Assembly: GCA_023055505.1 (NCBI GenBank)
Contig: JALIRH010000004.1
Span: 40,280,516 to 40,344,515 of the forward strand
Length of the DNA: 64,000 nt
Direction of reading: 5' to 3'
DNA from: Callipepla californica brunnescens
Lineage: Eukaryota; Chordata; Aves; Galliformes; Odontophoridae
The notes under the pieces were generated by a model. The model saw only the letters and a program-made list of their open reading frames with translations. It made no database searches and had not been told where the DNA came from. The position numbers and the translations under genes were made by a program. Below are positions 11,757 through 25,167 of this stretch, piece by piece (position 1 is the stretch's first letter; every line of letters begins with the position of its first letter).

Positions 11757-14700
11757 AGTCAAGAAAATCTTGAAAAAAGAGCTATGAAGCAAGAGCTGAA
11801 TTATAACATGGAGGTATACTCTAAGTTAAAAGTTAAAAGAAGAAATATCTTCAGAATGGAAAAGTGTCAGATTACCTAGGCAACTCTCATTCTTTTTGGA
11901 GGCCTGTGTGGTTTATATTCTTTGCAAGTATGGAGGACTATAATTTCAGGACAGTCTATGGCCCAAATTTTCTGTTCAGATGAATCAATAGAGAAGTTGG
12001 CCCTGTGGAAAATAATCGCAGCACAAGAGCTAACATTTAATGGAGAACACATTTATTTTTATTGAATCCTTGCTGACAGACTAGAAGTTATCTGCTTTTA
12101 CATTCATTTTAACTTTTTTTTCCCAGCAGACATAGTGGTTCACAGCCCGGCTCTTTGTCAAGAGGTCTGCTCTGAATGTCTTTTGGTTCTGCTTAGCTGC
12201 TTGCTTCTCTGGCTTCATTTCCTGATCGTCTCTAATCAAAGGCACAATGAAGAGACCTTTTAAAAGGAACAATGGAGAGAGGATAGTTTTTCCAGTGCTC
12301 ATTTGATTGGATATTTTTCAAAAACGCTGCAGTGTATCAAGGAAAAGGTGGAGGGAAACACTGAAACTCCAACTGCTATTGAGTGCAAGGAAAAAGCTCA
12401 CCTTCAACACCTGGATAAAACGGGTATTGCAGGTGAGCTTTTGGCTGCATTTGGAATTTCTAGATGGAGATAGTAGGAATCTCTGGAAGCAACAGTTTTC
12501 AGACTATATCACTCAGCTGTCCTTGTTAGAGGGACCATTTTGTTTGCACTTTGATGCGACAATTTAGACTTACCATGTTGGTTTCCTTTTTCAGAATCAC
12601 TTTTTCTGTTTTCTTTTTGTCTTGTTCAAAACTATTTCCAGTGATTATTTATACTCAGACCACATTTTCTTGCCAGTTTTATTTATTTGGACATACCAAG
12701 CCTGAAGATGGAGACTAAGCTTCCTGACATTGCCCCCTTTATTCTCATGGTGTTGAAAACTAATACTGAGAACCTGAAAGGATGCATCAGGGCTGCTACT
12801 GAGGGAGTGGATTGCTGATGTGACAGAAACAGCTGCATATGAAAAGATGATATATGGAATAGAAAGTAAGTCAGATGAATTTGAAGGTATTTGTAATCTA
12901 TTCTTCAGCTGCATCAGAAGAGATGTCCTGAAATATGATAGAAGATAGTGGAGAGAGGTTGAAGGGTGAATGAAAGCTTTTGTTTCAAAAGGTAATAATA
13001 ATAACTTATCTCCTTGCTTTTCTATTGCCTACTTTTCTTTTTCCTTTGTTTTTTTCTTCCTCTCTGGGAGATAAGGATGGGCTGCAATTATACCTGAAAA
13101 GGGAGTGAAAGTCATATAAATTTTTCTGTACATATGTTCTATTTGCTAAAAGACAGACTCAGAATCTGATGAAAAAGAGCAATAGGAAAAAAAATGGGCA
13201 TGTGAAAATCCATCCCAGGCAGTAGATGTATGCATCTTTCTAGAATCACATGATGAGGGGAGCATGCATTAAATTTCTGCTTTTCAGTTGATCTGATAAA
13301 GGAGTAGCAATTACCACAAACCGATGTCATTAATTGTAATGTTCTGTAGGAGTAATCAATGAACTCTGTTTCCTGAAAACAGTTTCACCTTTCTGCTATT
13401 AGTACTATAATGAAGAGGGTGCAGTATATACTTACATAAAGAACTTAGAATCTATTAGCACCTGTGCTGAACAGTAAAGCTGCTGATACTTTGCATGCAA
13501 ATTGTAGTCATCATCTGAGAAGAAGCAGAGTTCATAGGTTCAATATTCTCTCACTTTCAGTCTCCTATGTCAGCTATGTCTTAACCAGCTGGGGGCAGAA
13601 TTACATTCTGGAAATTATTGAGGAAAAAAAGGTTAAAATTGAAATATACTATTTCTGTACCTAGCCTCACTATTTGTATAAGACAATATGAAAAATCCCA
13701 GCAAGTATAAATGATGTCTGATTTCACATTATAAAGTGTCAGTGCTCGAGTAGGTTTACATTTGACAGGTGATTTAAATACTTCAATACATTTCTATAAC
13801 GGTAGGAAAAAATCTTTATCAGGATTAAAAACTTGACGGAACTATTCATTTCTGTTCTATTGCGAGAAGCATTACTATTCTTTCTGACATGCAGATGTAT
13901 GAGGCACTGTATTCATCTTCATAATTTATCTAAATATTTCATTGTTTGAGACTATTTTAATGACTGCTCGTTTATGTTGTTTTTACTATATTTATCTTTT
14001 ATATTTGTTCCTGAATGCTATGCTCTGAGTTCATACCTGATTGTGATGGGTACTATCTTAATGTTATGCTGAGGTAAACATCTTTTTTTCTCTTTTATTG
14101 AGCTTATACTTGGAAAAAATCATGTTGGGTATTTTTTGCTTTCTCATACTACGGTACTGCTAGTGCCTGCTACAAATATATGGCTTCACTCATCTGACAG
14201 GCTCCTTCACATCCATCTCAAAACAAACAAACAAACAAAAAGCAGTTGTGAACATTTCTGTGTTCTGCTTTGAACATCATGGAACTGTTCACGAACTCTC
14301 TGTGCAGTCCTGTGTGAAATAATATTAAGACAGACTTCTTGTGAACACTGTGGCATGGAAAGAAGTAACAGAAAAATTACAGCTCTAGACCAGTAGGGTA
14401 TAACGATGTACAGAAATAATGAACCCAAACTGAGAAAAGCACAGAGAGGGAAAAAATAACATTGCACTTCTTTGGACAAGAGATAGTTTGCTTCCCTGAC
14501 TCGCTTTGGCAGTAGGTCCGTGATAGTTTAGGAAGGACTCCAGGAGTGTTTCACATGTTAGATCAGTTTCATCCTCAGCTATGCAGACCAAACAGGTCAA
14601 GTGTAGTGAGACCTAAAAATACCGAATTGAGACATTCAATACATTATGGAGATAATGTGAAAATTCTGACTAGATTAAGATGAAGATTTTTCAGGTTTCA

Positions 14701-17700
14701 TTGTTTGTTAGTATGGATTACTGTGTTAAAATCTTCGGGTGGGTTTTTCCAAAATATGAGAATTTGGATGCTTTTGACTTGTGATCCACAGATTCAGATT
14801 GTGATCACAGATTGTATTGCATTTAAATTGCCTCAAAATCCAGCAATTTTCAAATATCTCTGAAAATTCAGGAATTTTTTTGATGCTTATATTTGTTTAA
14901 AGTATGTCTCAAACATCTCTGAGAAACATAGAATGGAGAAGTGTACGTACGTAATAGATAACTACTATTAAGTACCTGATATCTCCTTGAGATTTTCAGA
15001 TCAAAATTAGGTGCTATGGTTGAACCAAATCTCTTTATATGAGAGACAATTGGTTTTGCAGCATGAGGAATGTTTTCCTGTCGTTACATTAGTCTAGGAA
15101 ATAAAGGATTAATATTCTGGGCTCTCAACATTGACCTGTCTCTACCTCAGCCTGCGCTAAAGTAGACTGTCACAAGCACTTCTGGATAGTTAGCTTTCTA
15201 CCAGCTATTAGCAGCGCATTCAGCCAAAAAGAAAAGTCAAAACAGTGTCAGCTGCACTGGCAATCAGATAAACAGAAAAACCACAGAGGTCAGTAATCTT
15301 CATTATAGTTGTGGCCATACGCTTCCTAATGTCCGGTGTTCTGAGCCTGGAGAACAGGCAGGGTTTATCTGGACTGACCCTGGAGTCAATGGCGTACCCC
15401 TCAGGTAAGCTGGCAAATTGCCTATTCAACCGCACAAAGAAGCAGAGTCCATGAAATCTAAAACATCTGACTTGTTCTGCAGCTCAGGAATTGAGAATAG
15501 TAATCTCCCACCAAGCTCTCAGTTTTGTAACTTTCTCTGTTTTCCTTTAGAGGAAACTAGGGCACTGATTTAGGTCTTTCGCTCTTATCTCATCAGCTGC
15601 CTTCATGAAACCAGTAGGAATATCACTTTTGAGATTTTTAGCCCTCAAGATCAAATTGGCTAATGGTTCAGTCTTTTGTTGGAAGGAAGGGAAAGGAGAG
15701 AGAAGAGAAAGATGGAGAGACAGACAAATCAGTTACATAAAACTTATTTCCATAGGAAGCCAAGTTAAACTGCCTTTAGCTATAGGAATTGCAAGGCCTA
15801 GTTATGTAACTCTTTGGCTTATGTGAAGAGGTGATAAACTGTTCCTAATTAGGCATTCAGCTACGGTCCCATTATAAGACTTTATTTCCCCTCTCCAGCA
15901 GCTCAATAATAAATAAAACAAAATTAAAATATTAAAACCAAAAAGCCCCACCAACAAAACCATAAAAATCCCTGTGCATTCACTTTTCTAGGGTTAAGAC
16001 TCACTGACAACTAAACTACTTTATGAAAATCATGATTAAATTGAGTAAGTACTTTTTAAGATTATAATACTTAATATAGCTTAAAAAAAAAATTGCAAGG
16101 TCTATTGTTCCTTTGTATTCATCTCTCTGTCCAACAAAATCATATAATACGAGGCAGAGTCTGAAACATAAGTAGATTTCAATACTGACGGTGCAACTGT
16201 AAGTTTTTGGAGAAGGAATGGTAAGATGTTTAAGAAATATCTGTATTTGAAAAAAAAAAAATAAAAATCCAAGCAAAAAATGACTGATTTCTCCACCTGT
16301 AAAGATTTCAAAGAAGGATAAAAGCCCCAGAAAACAAAATGCTTTCATGACCAAGCTCTGAATTGCACTGGGATGTTTCTGAAGTCTCCTTTTAAAACTC
16401 TTTTCAAAATTCCCCACAAAGAAAAAACATTTTCCAGGCAGAATCCAAAGGAATTAGAGGGCAGCGATTTCCTGACGAGGTGGCAGAGCTGGGGAGGAAA
16501 CCCAGATCAGTGTGTCCTTCTCACTTGGCTGCTTTTGTTGGCAGCAGCTAAAGAAGCCGAACTGCCCGTGTGATTTTCTGCAGACTGTGTGCACTGCAAA
16601 AGCCAAAACACACAAATGTTCTTACTTTTCAGTACTTCATTACGCCTTGTAGAAGATGTGGTGAGTGGGTACTCGTTAGTAGTAAGGGATCCTGGATTTT
16701 GTTTTGCAGCCATCATCAGCTGTGACTTCCACGTTTCTGAGATGCTGATTTCCATGTAGTGCTATGTTCCTGTGATTTATTAGCTTTCACTCAGTCTTGC
16801 CTTAGTAATGGGAAAATTAAGCCTTCGTGTATTCTTACATGATATTTTCTTCTGTTCACATTATACCTTTTCCACCATCTCAGTTTAATTGGCCTTGACT
16901 TATAAAAGTTTTCCTCCAAAAGCCCTTTCCTGTAGACCACAGCAATGAATTCAACGTGAGGAAAGCTAGACATCATCTTTTCACTTAGAGAAATAGATCG
17001 CAGAAAAGGAAGCCTTTTAAATGCTGCTATCCATTTCTTTACTTGATTTGTATATGAAGAACATGGTACAAGAGTAAGGGCTGAAGAGTTACTCTCTTAC
17101 ATTAATCTCCCCTGTTACATTATATTAAGAAATCTCTTCCTAAAATGACTATAGAAATTCAACACTACTAGTAAAATAAATTTGACAGTAGGATTTTTAA
17201 AGTATTGTAGCCCTTGAATAGTCCTCTTTTTTTTTTAACTCCATCACAAATTTGCATTCCAAACCCTATACAGACATCTGCTCTGAAATGTCCTCAGACT
17301 GGTGGGATTGGCGGCTCTCTTTACAGCCAAAACATTTAACAGAAAGATTCCTCGGTTTTCTCTCATCGCACACAATTATGAGTTTTGACTTCAAATACTT
17401 ATACTTATGTAATTACAGTATTCTGAGATGATGTCCTAAATATATATGTTTCCCAGCTTGACTGTGACTTCAAGCAAATTCTCTTGTCTGGGATGCTTGG
17501 TAAAATAAAACTGAATTAGGAGAGTACAATAAAGCAAGTTAAAGTGTTTAGATAAAATAACCAAAAATAAAGTCAATTTAATCTTCCAAAGTAGGACAGC
17601 TTTTCAGTGTATTCATCACTATGGAGATTTAACAGTTGATTCCAAATTGCATTTTAATAGCAAACTTATATAATGGTGAGTCCTGGTGTGTTACTGCTGA

Positions 17701-18229
17701 GTGGATTAAGGCTGGAGTTACTAGTTAGACAGATCCTACTTAGCCTGGTAGTGAAAGCATCCTAATAGTTTACACGTGTGCATGACAGTTGTTAATAAGT
17801 GCCTTTATAATGATCTTTGGATTTCTCTTTTCTTTCTCACTCAACACTATCTAAAAGAGAAAATAAATGTTAGTGGTCCATGCTTTGGATTGAAATTCAA
17901 AATCCCTAATTTTTTTTTTTTCCTTTAGTTAGTTTTTACCAATGAGGATGAACTGATATTTTTGCACCATGTATTTTCAATAAACACTCTTTGCTTTTTT
18001 CCCTATGTATTTGTTGGTAGAAAATATATTTTGCTGGATGTTTTTAGAAGTACTTGTGAGGGAAAAGATTCTCAGATGTCTGTAAGAGATTGCTGAGCAC
18101 TTGAAGATGGGAGAGTGGGTCTGACTGAAAACTATTTGGTTTTGGTAGGATTTTTTGCATATGCACTCTTCCTTCCTACGTAACCAATTTTAATTGTTGT
18201 GTAATGTGAAGCAAATGGTTTGCTTTTCA
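11757..18229. other. AT-rich non-coding DNA
   Basis: No gene supported. Small low-complexity items include (CAAA)n near 14221-14238, GTACGTACGTA near 14944, a purine-rich patch near 15683-15720, and A runs near 16082-16091 and 16250-16261. The 133-codon minus-strand frame at 16016-16417 is rich in F, L, I and K, as expected from translating AT-rich DNA, and carries no recognisable motif. Confidence 0.55.
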
Positions 18230-18382
18230 TTGACTGTGCCTTAGTTTCTCCAACTGGTAAATGGTTCAGAAGGATCATCTACTCTCAAAGTGCTGGGAGG
18301 CTTAATTAAGTGTTTATAAAGTACTTTGAGATTTTTGCATGGAAAGCATTACGGATGTGTAATATATAATTATTATTAATGT
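18230..18382 (+). mobile_element. MIR-like CORE-SINE 3' portion
   Basis: The order of sub-motifs matches the 3' half of MIR/L2-tailed amniote SINEs. First comes a GTGCCTTAGTTTCTCC-like block (18236-18251), then TGGTAAATGG, then a GGGAGGCTTAATTAAG-like block (18295-18310). Next are TTTATAAAGTACTTTGAGAT (18313-18332), a GGAAAGC-like block, and a terminal ATTATTATTAAT (18369-18380). The copy is heavily diverged and lacks a recognisable tRNA-like head, so it is an old 5'-truncated insertion. The exact subfamily cannot be assigned by eye. Confidence 0.72.
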
Positions 18383-19690
18383 ATATTGCAAATTATTTTT
18401 ATCTCTGGCAATTTTCCATTACTTTATAAAATTAGTCTAATGTAAAATATTGGTGAAACAGACAGAATTGCTGCAATTCCTTTAGTAAAAGTTCAGTGAT
18501 GGAGTCATGTTGACTTTTATCTTCAACGATCTTCACTTAGAATCTTTCAGAGACGCAGAACTTGAGCTGTGCTTCTAATTGTTGGCTTCGGGCTAAAACT
18601 TTTGATCACTTTATTCCTGCTACTTTCTGTTAAACTCACTGAATGAAAAGGCTTGATAACATTTTATACTGTCTAATTCTTTATTTTGGGGAATATGAAA
18701 GATGAATTTGACCTTCTGAATTTTTAGTCTAAACTTTGCTAACAGGGAGCATCCTCATTCTTGTTTTCATTCATATTGGTACTGCATCTATCTCTTTTGC
18801 CCTGTAAAAAGCTATTAATATTGTTCTATTAACCTCCTTCTAAGTAATAATGACCTTTCCCCTGAAAATGCAATTATTGGACTTTTTTTCCACAATAAAT
18901 CTCATTTATTAGGAAGTTTGGCCTTGTGCACTTTGTTCTCTGCCATTTCCTTCCAAAAAAAAAAAAAAAAGAAAGAAAATCATGCTTTATTTTCAAATAA
19001 GTACGTTATTTTTATTCAGAAAAGTTATTCTATAACTCATACATTTGGTCATAATTTGAGAGGAGGTGATGGTTGCTTGGTTCAGCTGTTTCACTGGCTT
19101 TACTAATAAGCAGCTTCAAATGACAGTGCTCTATGTGAAAAATCCTTCCTATGTAAGACAGACAAATCATCTATAACTACCTGTAGGGTGAAGATAGTTT
19201 TGTGGTTATAGAATTAGCCTGGAAATGAGTAGAGCTGGATTCATCAATTCAGAGCCTTGATGTGTTTCAGTATTTGTATTTTTTGTGAATATTGTTTCTT
19301 TCTCTGGACCTATCAAATTAGAATATTGCTTTCTTAAAGCAAGGTCTGAAATAAAGGCAGCAGTTACAGACTCTACATTAGAAATCAAAAAGCACTGAGA
19401 GCTGAGGATTCCTTAACAATGGCAGAAACGGAGTCAAATTTATAACATGGACAATGAGAACATCCTTTCATGACTTTTCTCCACCCATCTCCCAGATTAA
19501 GTAGACGTACTAACAGGAATGTTAGATCATTATTACTGATTTCAAACAGTATGAAGTGTGCCATATAGGTAGGAATACAGGAGCTATGCCGTATCTGCAA
19601 TTTTAAGATGAAGAATTATTTTTTAGAGTTTGTTTTTATAACATTTGCTTGAACTGCACACTTCAGAAAACCGCATCTTCTTTACATTTC
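18383..19690. other. AT-rich non-coding DNA
   Basis: No supported gene. An A run with GAAA units lies at 18956-18979. Open frames are 60-71 codons without domains. Confidence 0.55.
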
Positions 19691-19900
19691 CTGGCTCTGT
19701 GACTCATCAAAATGAGCTGCGTTAGTCACATCAAATTATGTGTTTTGTAGAATAAGACAGGAAAAGCAGCACATTGAGTCATCGTCACAGGGAGGGCGGC
19801 TGCCAAGCCACTATCAGACAATATATGGAAAAACAGGCGTATGAAACAACCAGGGTCACAGAAACACAGCACAGTGACAGGAAATCATTTACAATCAGGT
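19691..19900. promoter_or_regulatory. candidate enhancer with paired AP-1 sites
   Basis: Two perfect AP-1/TRE heptamers, TGACTCA at 19700-19706 and TGAGTCA at 19775-19781, are 75 bases apart (start to start) in a stretch of higher complexity and GC than its surroundings. AP-1 and small-Maf/NF-E2 factors bind this core. Single sites occur by chance often; the pairing is only suggestive. Confidence 0.22.
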
Positions 19901-20542
19901 GAATGTGAGCCTTCTCATCTTTTCAGTCTGTTTTTCAAGAAAGGGAGACACGTGCTATCATGATGTTTACCTGTCAGCTCCTGTTCCCCAGTAACTTTCT
20001 AAACTATTGGCATCTTTCAGTCAAATTTGTTGAAGCGCTATCGGACTCAAAAACATAAAGTTCTAGTGCATTTCATAAGCATTGTTCCTTTTATCAATCA
20101 GGGTTGTGTCTTCTACACTCTCTCGAGTGTGTTCCACCTCCATGTGTGGAAATTATAATATATACTTACATATAGTACTCCAAACTAGGATTCATTTTTG
20201 CTACTGTTAACAGAGGACCTTGCTTGCATGACAACATTCTGACCTAGGTGTTTTGTTGATGGCATTATTTCTAGTAAAACTCTTCTAGTACTTTATTGTT
20301 TCAGTAAATCACTGTAACTTAACTTATAACTTGATTTCTGAGTGCTCAGGTCATGCTCCATTCCAGACACACTCCAGTTTTTACTTCAGTTCCCTTAGGA
20401 ATGACGTTTGAAGCAATCGTTCTGTCTGTCCGTTGTCCCCAAACTCATTTGAAACTAAGGCCCAATTTTGACAAAATTGATTGCAGAGTGGAAGTCCCTA
20501 TTTAAATTCCTGTAAATTTAATGAAAATGAGTACGTGGCTAG
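19901..20542. other. non-coding DNA
   Basis: Nothing recognisable: no open frame worth noting and no known repeat. Confidence 0.5.
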
Positions 20543-20568
20543 AAAAAAAAAAAAAAAAAAAAAAAAAA
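20543..20568. repeat. poly-A tract (26 A)
   Basis: An uninterrupted run of 26 A, followed by GCTTAAGC. No parent retrotransposon is recognised upstream. Confidence 0.9.
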
Positions 20569-23210
20569 GCTTAAGCTAATTATCCCTCAGTAAGCCAATT
20601 AGTAGACATGTCCTGGCTAGCCAAACAGCTTGCCTGTGCTTCCAGACTGACTATAGCATGAATTATCTTTTCCTTGCTGGCGAGTTACACTAGGTGGGGG
20701 GAGAATAGAGCTGATAGATGATCCGGGGTTATTCTGACAGGGGAAATAAAGAAAACAGAATAAACACTTGCAAGACATTGAGATTTCTTCTTCCATTGAA
20801 AGAATCTTTTTTTTTTTTTAATCTTTGGCAATATATTTTCATGAATGTTTTAGAATTTGCAAAGGGGAATAACTGTGGCACTATTTTCTTATGTTCTATT
20901 TTCTTTGAGGGCTGACTCATCTTATCTGGAGGGTGAAGTATATCCAGGAGCCTTGGTGGTGAAGGGTATCTCTCACCTCCTCCAATAACTATAAGGGGTG
21001 ATACTGATATAGATTGCTTAAAATACTATCGAAGTATGTGAGGAGGTGGAGGAGCAATTAACACTCAGCCATCCAGTCCTTGAAGGAAGGATGTCCCCAT
21101 GTTTGCTTTGTTAGTGAGCACAAGGAAGGTGTACAAGAACTATGGCTCCCTGATATAGCAGCACTGGTGTGCCTCACATACTTCACTTTGAACACAGCCC
21201 AAGTGTAATTTTCCACTAACCCAAGTGTCAGGGACCATGAGATCATGGGAAGGGAAACACCCTTCTTATACTAATATGCGTTACCATGAGTTGGCTATTT
21301 ATAAAAGTTTAGGCAACATAAAAACACACAGAACAAAACATATAAGATCTGTGTGACTCAGACAATCTTTTTTATTATAACTGTTTTATTAGTGAGGAAG
21401 AAGAAAAGACTATTAATTCATGCTTTTTAAATGTTCAGAGGCAACAGTGCTGTGATTGGGCTCTTGCTTTTTCTACAGATAATGCTGTTTCAGTGGAATT
21501 TGCACTGCAGTGTTTGAAACAGGAGCGTTCTTGGAAGCATTCCCGTTTGGTACAGCTGACTGTCTCTTCTCCTAAGCCTAATTTAATTTCGGGGTTTGGT
21601 TGTCTCTGGTTTTGGAAAGTCAGGCAGTGATTCTAGGAAACGTGATTTTCAGTAATTTTCAAGAGAGTAGACTTAGTCAGGTTTGGTACTTCCCCATTCT
21701 GACACATCTATATGTGCATCCACATCTGCATCACTGGTTTCAGAACGCTTCCCAAATTGCCTAGTGCGTCTACAAACCCTGGATTTTGGTTTCATATTTG
21801 TATTAAAAGAAATGACATTTACACCAAATATTAATCCATTACAGCTTTCCTCTAAGTGGATGTGCAATTACTGCAGTAACATCATTTAGTAACTGCTTTG
21901 GATAACTCCTTGCTCCCCACAGTTTTCTATTGTGGTGGAATATTGGGCAGTTCCACACAAAACTCCTATCATTGACCTTAAATATAATTATTTTACTTTC
22001 TACAGGACGGGTACATTGTGGCAAACTTCCTGATGCTGGCTGGAGAAGGTGACTTCAAGAACTGTGGAGACAAGCATTATGATAAAGGTCCTTAGGCTCA
22101 TTCCTGCTTGCACTGAACACCGTATGCTTCTCAGAGACTTAGAACAGTGAACAGAGAATTTCTTCTATTCCTTAAAAGAAAAATGGACTTAGCAGAGACA
22201 CTGTAAGAGTCTGAGCACATCATAGCTCAGAAGCAAAAGGGAGAGAGGAAATCAAAGCCTCCTCCAGCATATCTCATCCCAACTCGCATTTCCCTCCTCA
22301 GTACCAAACTGTATTGTCTTAATTTGGATTTGTGATTTATTTGTGAACTGTCTGGTGGGTGGCATAGGTGTGGAGCAAAGCTGCACAAAGCTCCCCAGAG
22401 CTGCTGACCGAGGTAAATAGTGTGTCATAGCGCATTTATCAAATAATAATGGAAACCGTATAAAACATATAGGAGAGGGAGGGGGAAAACCCATTCCCCT
22501 CTGGGTAGTTACTGAATATTTCAGCCAGTTTATAAAAGTATGTATACGTGTGTTTGGAAGGGGGGAGGTTTTCCTAGCTTCACCTCTGCAAATAAATCAT
22601 TGGTCTAGGATGTCTGAACAGACAAGTGAAATGGATGAGCACATTACGGATCAAGGAGGTGGTATTCCTGCCTTGGTTAGTCTGAGGGAGACCACCCAAG
22701 CACTGTAGGACTGTGATGAGACAGTAAGTGGTGCCTATAGAGTTCTGAAAAACCCAAGCTTCAGACTCTGGCATGTTAGGAAAGTGGTAAGTAAAATAAA
22801 AGAAATTGTATTTCTCTAACAGCTGGCATTTATCTGAATGGGTTTTGTTACTAATATTTTTTTTCCCTTTTTATATATTGCCAATGTAGATAAAATTAAA
22901 AAAACCTGACAAAAGTGTGATAGTGATGCCTATTTTGGAACTATATTCTTGTTTAGATTCCATTTAACAGAACTATGTATATAAATGTATGTTAATGGTA
23001 TAATATGTACATTTTCCACCATTTCCCACTATTGACTTTCAGAATACAGAAGACAAAGTCTGGTGCTGCCATCAATGTTGAGAAGAATCTCATATCATAA
23101 ATTGTCCATTGAAGTCAGTTGGAACTACTTATGGGAGGAGGAAATCTTTCCATATCAAAAAAGTTTGTAGAACCTGGCTGAGAGTTTGTTACCCAACAAT
23201 ACAAAGTTAA
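20569..23210. other. AT-rich non-coding DNA
   Basis: No gene or repeat recognised. Open frames of 60-80 codons on both strands are compatible with chance. Confidence 0.55.
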
Positions 23211-23500
23211 AAATCACAGGATCACAGAACTGTACGGGTTGGAAGGGACCTCTAGAGATCCTCGAGTCTAACCCTCTGCCAAAGCAGCACCCTAGCCCAG
23301 GTTGCACAGGTAGGCATCCAGGTGGGTCTTGAATGTCTCCAGAGAAGGAGACTCCACCACCTCTCTGTGCAGCCTGTGCCAGTGCTCTGTCACTGCACTG
23401 TGAAGAAGTTCCCATGCACATTTGTGCAGAACTTCCTATGCTTCAGTTTGTGGTCATTTCCCCTCATCCTATCACCACACCCTGCTGAGAAGCAGTCTGA
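23211..23500 (-). mobile_element. CR1 LINE, 5'-truncated 3' end
   Basis: This is the 3' terminus of a chicken-repeat-1 non-LTR retrotransposon, read on the minus strand. The plus strand begins with about two imperfect ATCACAGR octamers, the complement of the CR1 3' terminal octamer repeat. GGGTTGGAAGGGACCTCTAG follows, then the complement of the end of ORF2 encoding the REVVESPSLE-type motif near the stop. Compared with the copy at 50060-50777, the ORF2 tail lacks one base at the segment corresponding to 23391-23403, which shifts the frame. The element is only about 290 bases and cannot mobilise itself. Both clear copies appear to belong to the same or closely related subfamilies. Confidence 0.95.
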
Positions 23501-24960
23501 CAGAATACAGAATTCACCTTATTAATAGGCGTATATATATGCAACTTTAGAACCCTTTGAGTGAGAAGGAGATCGGAGTTTTGCAATTATCATACTTTGC
23601 AGAAAAACCTGTTACAATGTAGCTGATCAACTTTTTGTATTTACATATATCAATAGTGATCGAAGCCTTATCAATCTACATATAGTACTGAGTTAGGTGA
23701 ACTCTGGCTTGTAAGGAAACCAGTAGGAGTTAAAAGGCAAAGTAGATCAAATTTCTTCTTGGGAAAATATCTTAAAAAAAAAAATTGAGATTTTCTCTTG
23801 TAAGATTTTACATTTTATTTGAAATTTTAACTGAAGTAATGTCGAAACAATCAAATTTTTTCCTCTCATTGTAGACAATTTTGCATTGCTCTAAAACAAT
23901 TCTAAAATACTGCAAAAATGCATCATGGGATGATTTTCCCCTTTGCTTGATCACCTCTAATATGAATCCAACAGTGCTTTCAGCCAGATGTTGACTCTTC
24001 TGTGCCAAGGATTGGTCTGGGAGTTGTCAGGTAGCAGTGTGATGAACTCACCTTTAACACCACTCAGTGGATCCAAGGCCACAGAGGGGTGATGCTGGTG
24101 GTTTTCAGGTGTTCTGCCTCCCACAAGCAATGTCCCAGCAGAGTATCAGCTATGTTCCTGGCAATGGAATGCGGGAGGCTGGGATGCTGAGCTCATGCCA
24201 TCATTAAAGTGCCTGTATCACATTTCTCAGGAATGGAGATGTTAACTCCCCCACGTTCAGGCCAGATTTCATTTTCAGTTCTTATATTGTGCCTACCTAA
24301 ATCTCCCCTGAAGTTTTGATTTGACACAGTACTGCCCATGTGGTGCCTTAAACTGTACCATGCAGTGTTGCTGCCTGCACTGTTCAACATCTGCTTGGCT
24401 TCACCTCAAAAGTGGATGAGTTTGGCTATTAAAAAAAAAAAAAAGACTCCAATTTTTTCCCAGTTTTAAGAAGAGCTAACACAAATGGAGCTCTAACCCT
24501 TACTGGGCAGGTGCAGAACAATCACTGTTTGTGCTGGAGAACACGGCTGCGAGAAACTGGAAAGAATCTGTCTCTGCCCAAGGGCTTAGGGCACCCAAGG
24601 AACACATGCAACAGCTTGTGCCATAAACTTTGGGCTGTAGTTGCAGCTGTGAACTCTGTGTGAGTTTTGCAGCCAGCAGATCTGCCCCTGCTGCGTTCCC
24701 AGCTTGCTTAAAGCAACCCACTCTGTTAGCAGCATATCCCTGCAGAAAGTGCTTCACATCAGGCTGGAGGCGATCCGGAGGCCAATTATGTTTATTCCTT
24801 AAGGAGTTCAGCTATGGGAGAGAGGACAGAAAGCAAAGAGAGCTGCCTTGAATGGCGTCTCATGGAGAAGTTTCTCCAATGAGAGGTCCTCTCCAGGGGA
24901 ACCTTCTTTTTTTTTTTATTTTTCAGTGCACTTTGCACTTTATCATCTCTCTGTGTTGTA
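23501..24960. other. AT-rich non-coding DNA
   Basis: No gene supported. A short A run lies near 24430-24444. A moderately GC-richer patch at about 24520-24770 yields overlapping open frames on both strands without domains. Confidence 0.55.
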
Positions 24961-24966
24961 AGGCAA

Positions 24967-25016
24967 CCGCGGTGCATGAGATGCACGCCTGACAATCCTG
25001 CACTTAATATATAAGG
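24967..25016 (+). promoter_or_regulatory. TATA-like motif with upstream CCGCGG and hairpin
   Basis: CCGCGG lies at 24967-24972 and overlaps a perfect short inverted repeat, GTGCAT-GAG-ATGCAC (24972-24986). A canonical-looking TATATAAGG follows at 25008-25016. The combination resembles a core promoter, but TATA-like strings are frequent in AT-rich DNA and no CpG island or start element supports it. Confidence 0.2.
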
Positions 25017-25167
25017 AACAGTATTAAAAGAGGACCAGTATAAAGGCTGATATGTTGTTGGAAGTGTTATTTAATACATAATCATTGAAAAGATTCTTCT
25101 ACGCAGAGAAGTAGACAGCTTTCCTCGACATAAAGTATAGGCCTTGATCCCGTAATTATTTTGGCAG

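Noticed and set aside
16016..16417. 133-codon minus-strand frame with membrane-like segments
   Set aside because: Hydrophobicity follows from AT-rich codons (F, L, I, K); no signal, conserved motif or gene context.
23322..23525. 67-codon plus-strand frame
   Set aside because: It is antisense to the minus-strand CR1 tail.
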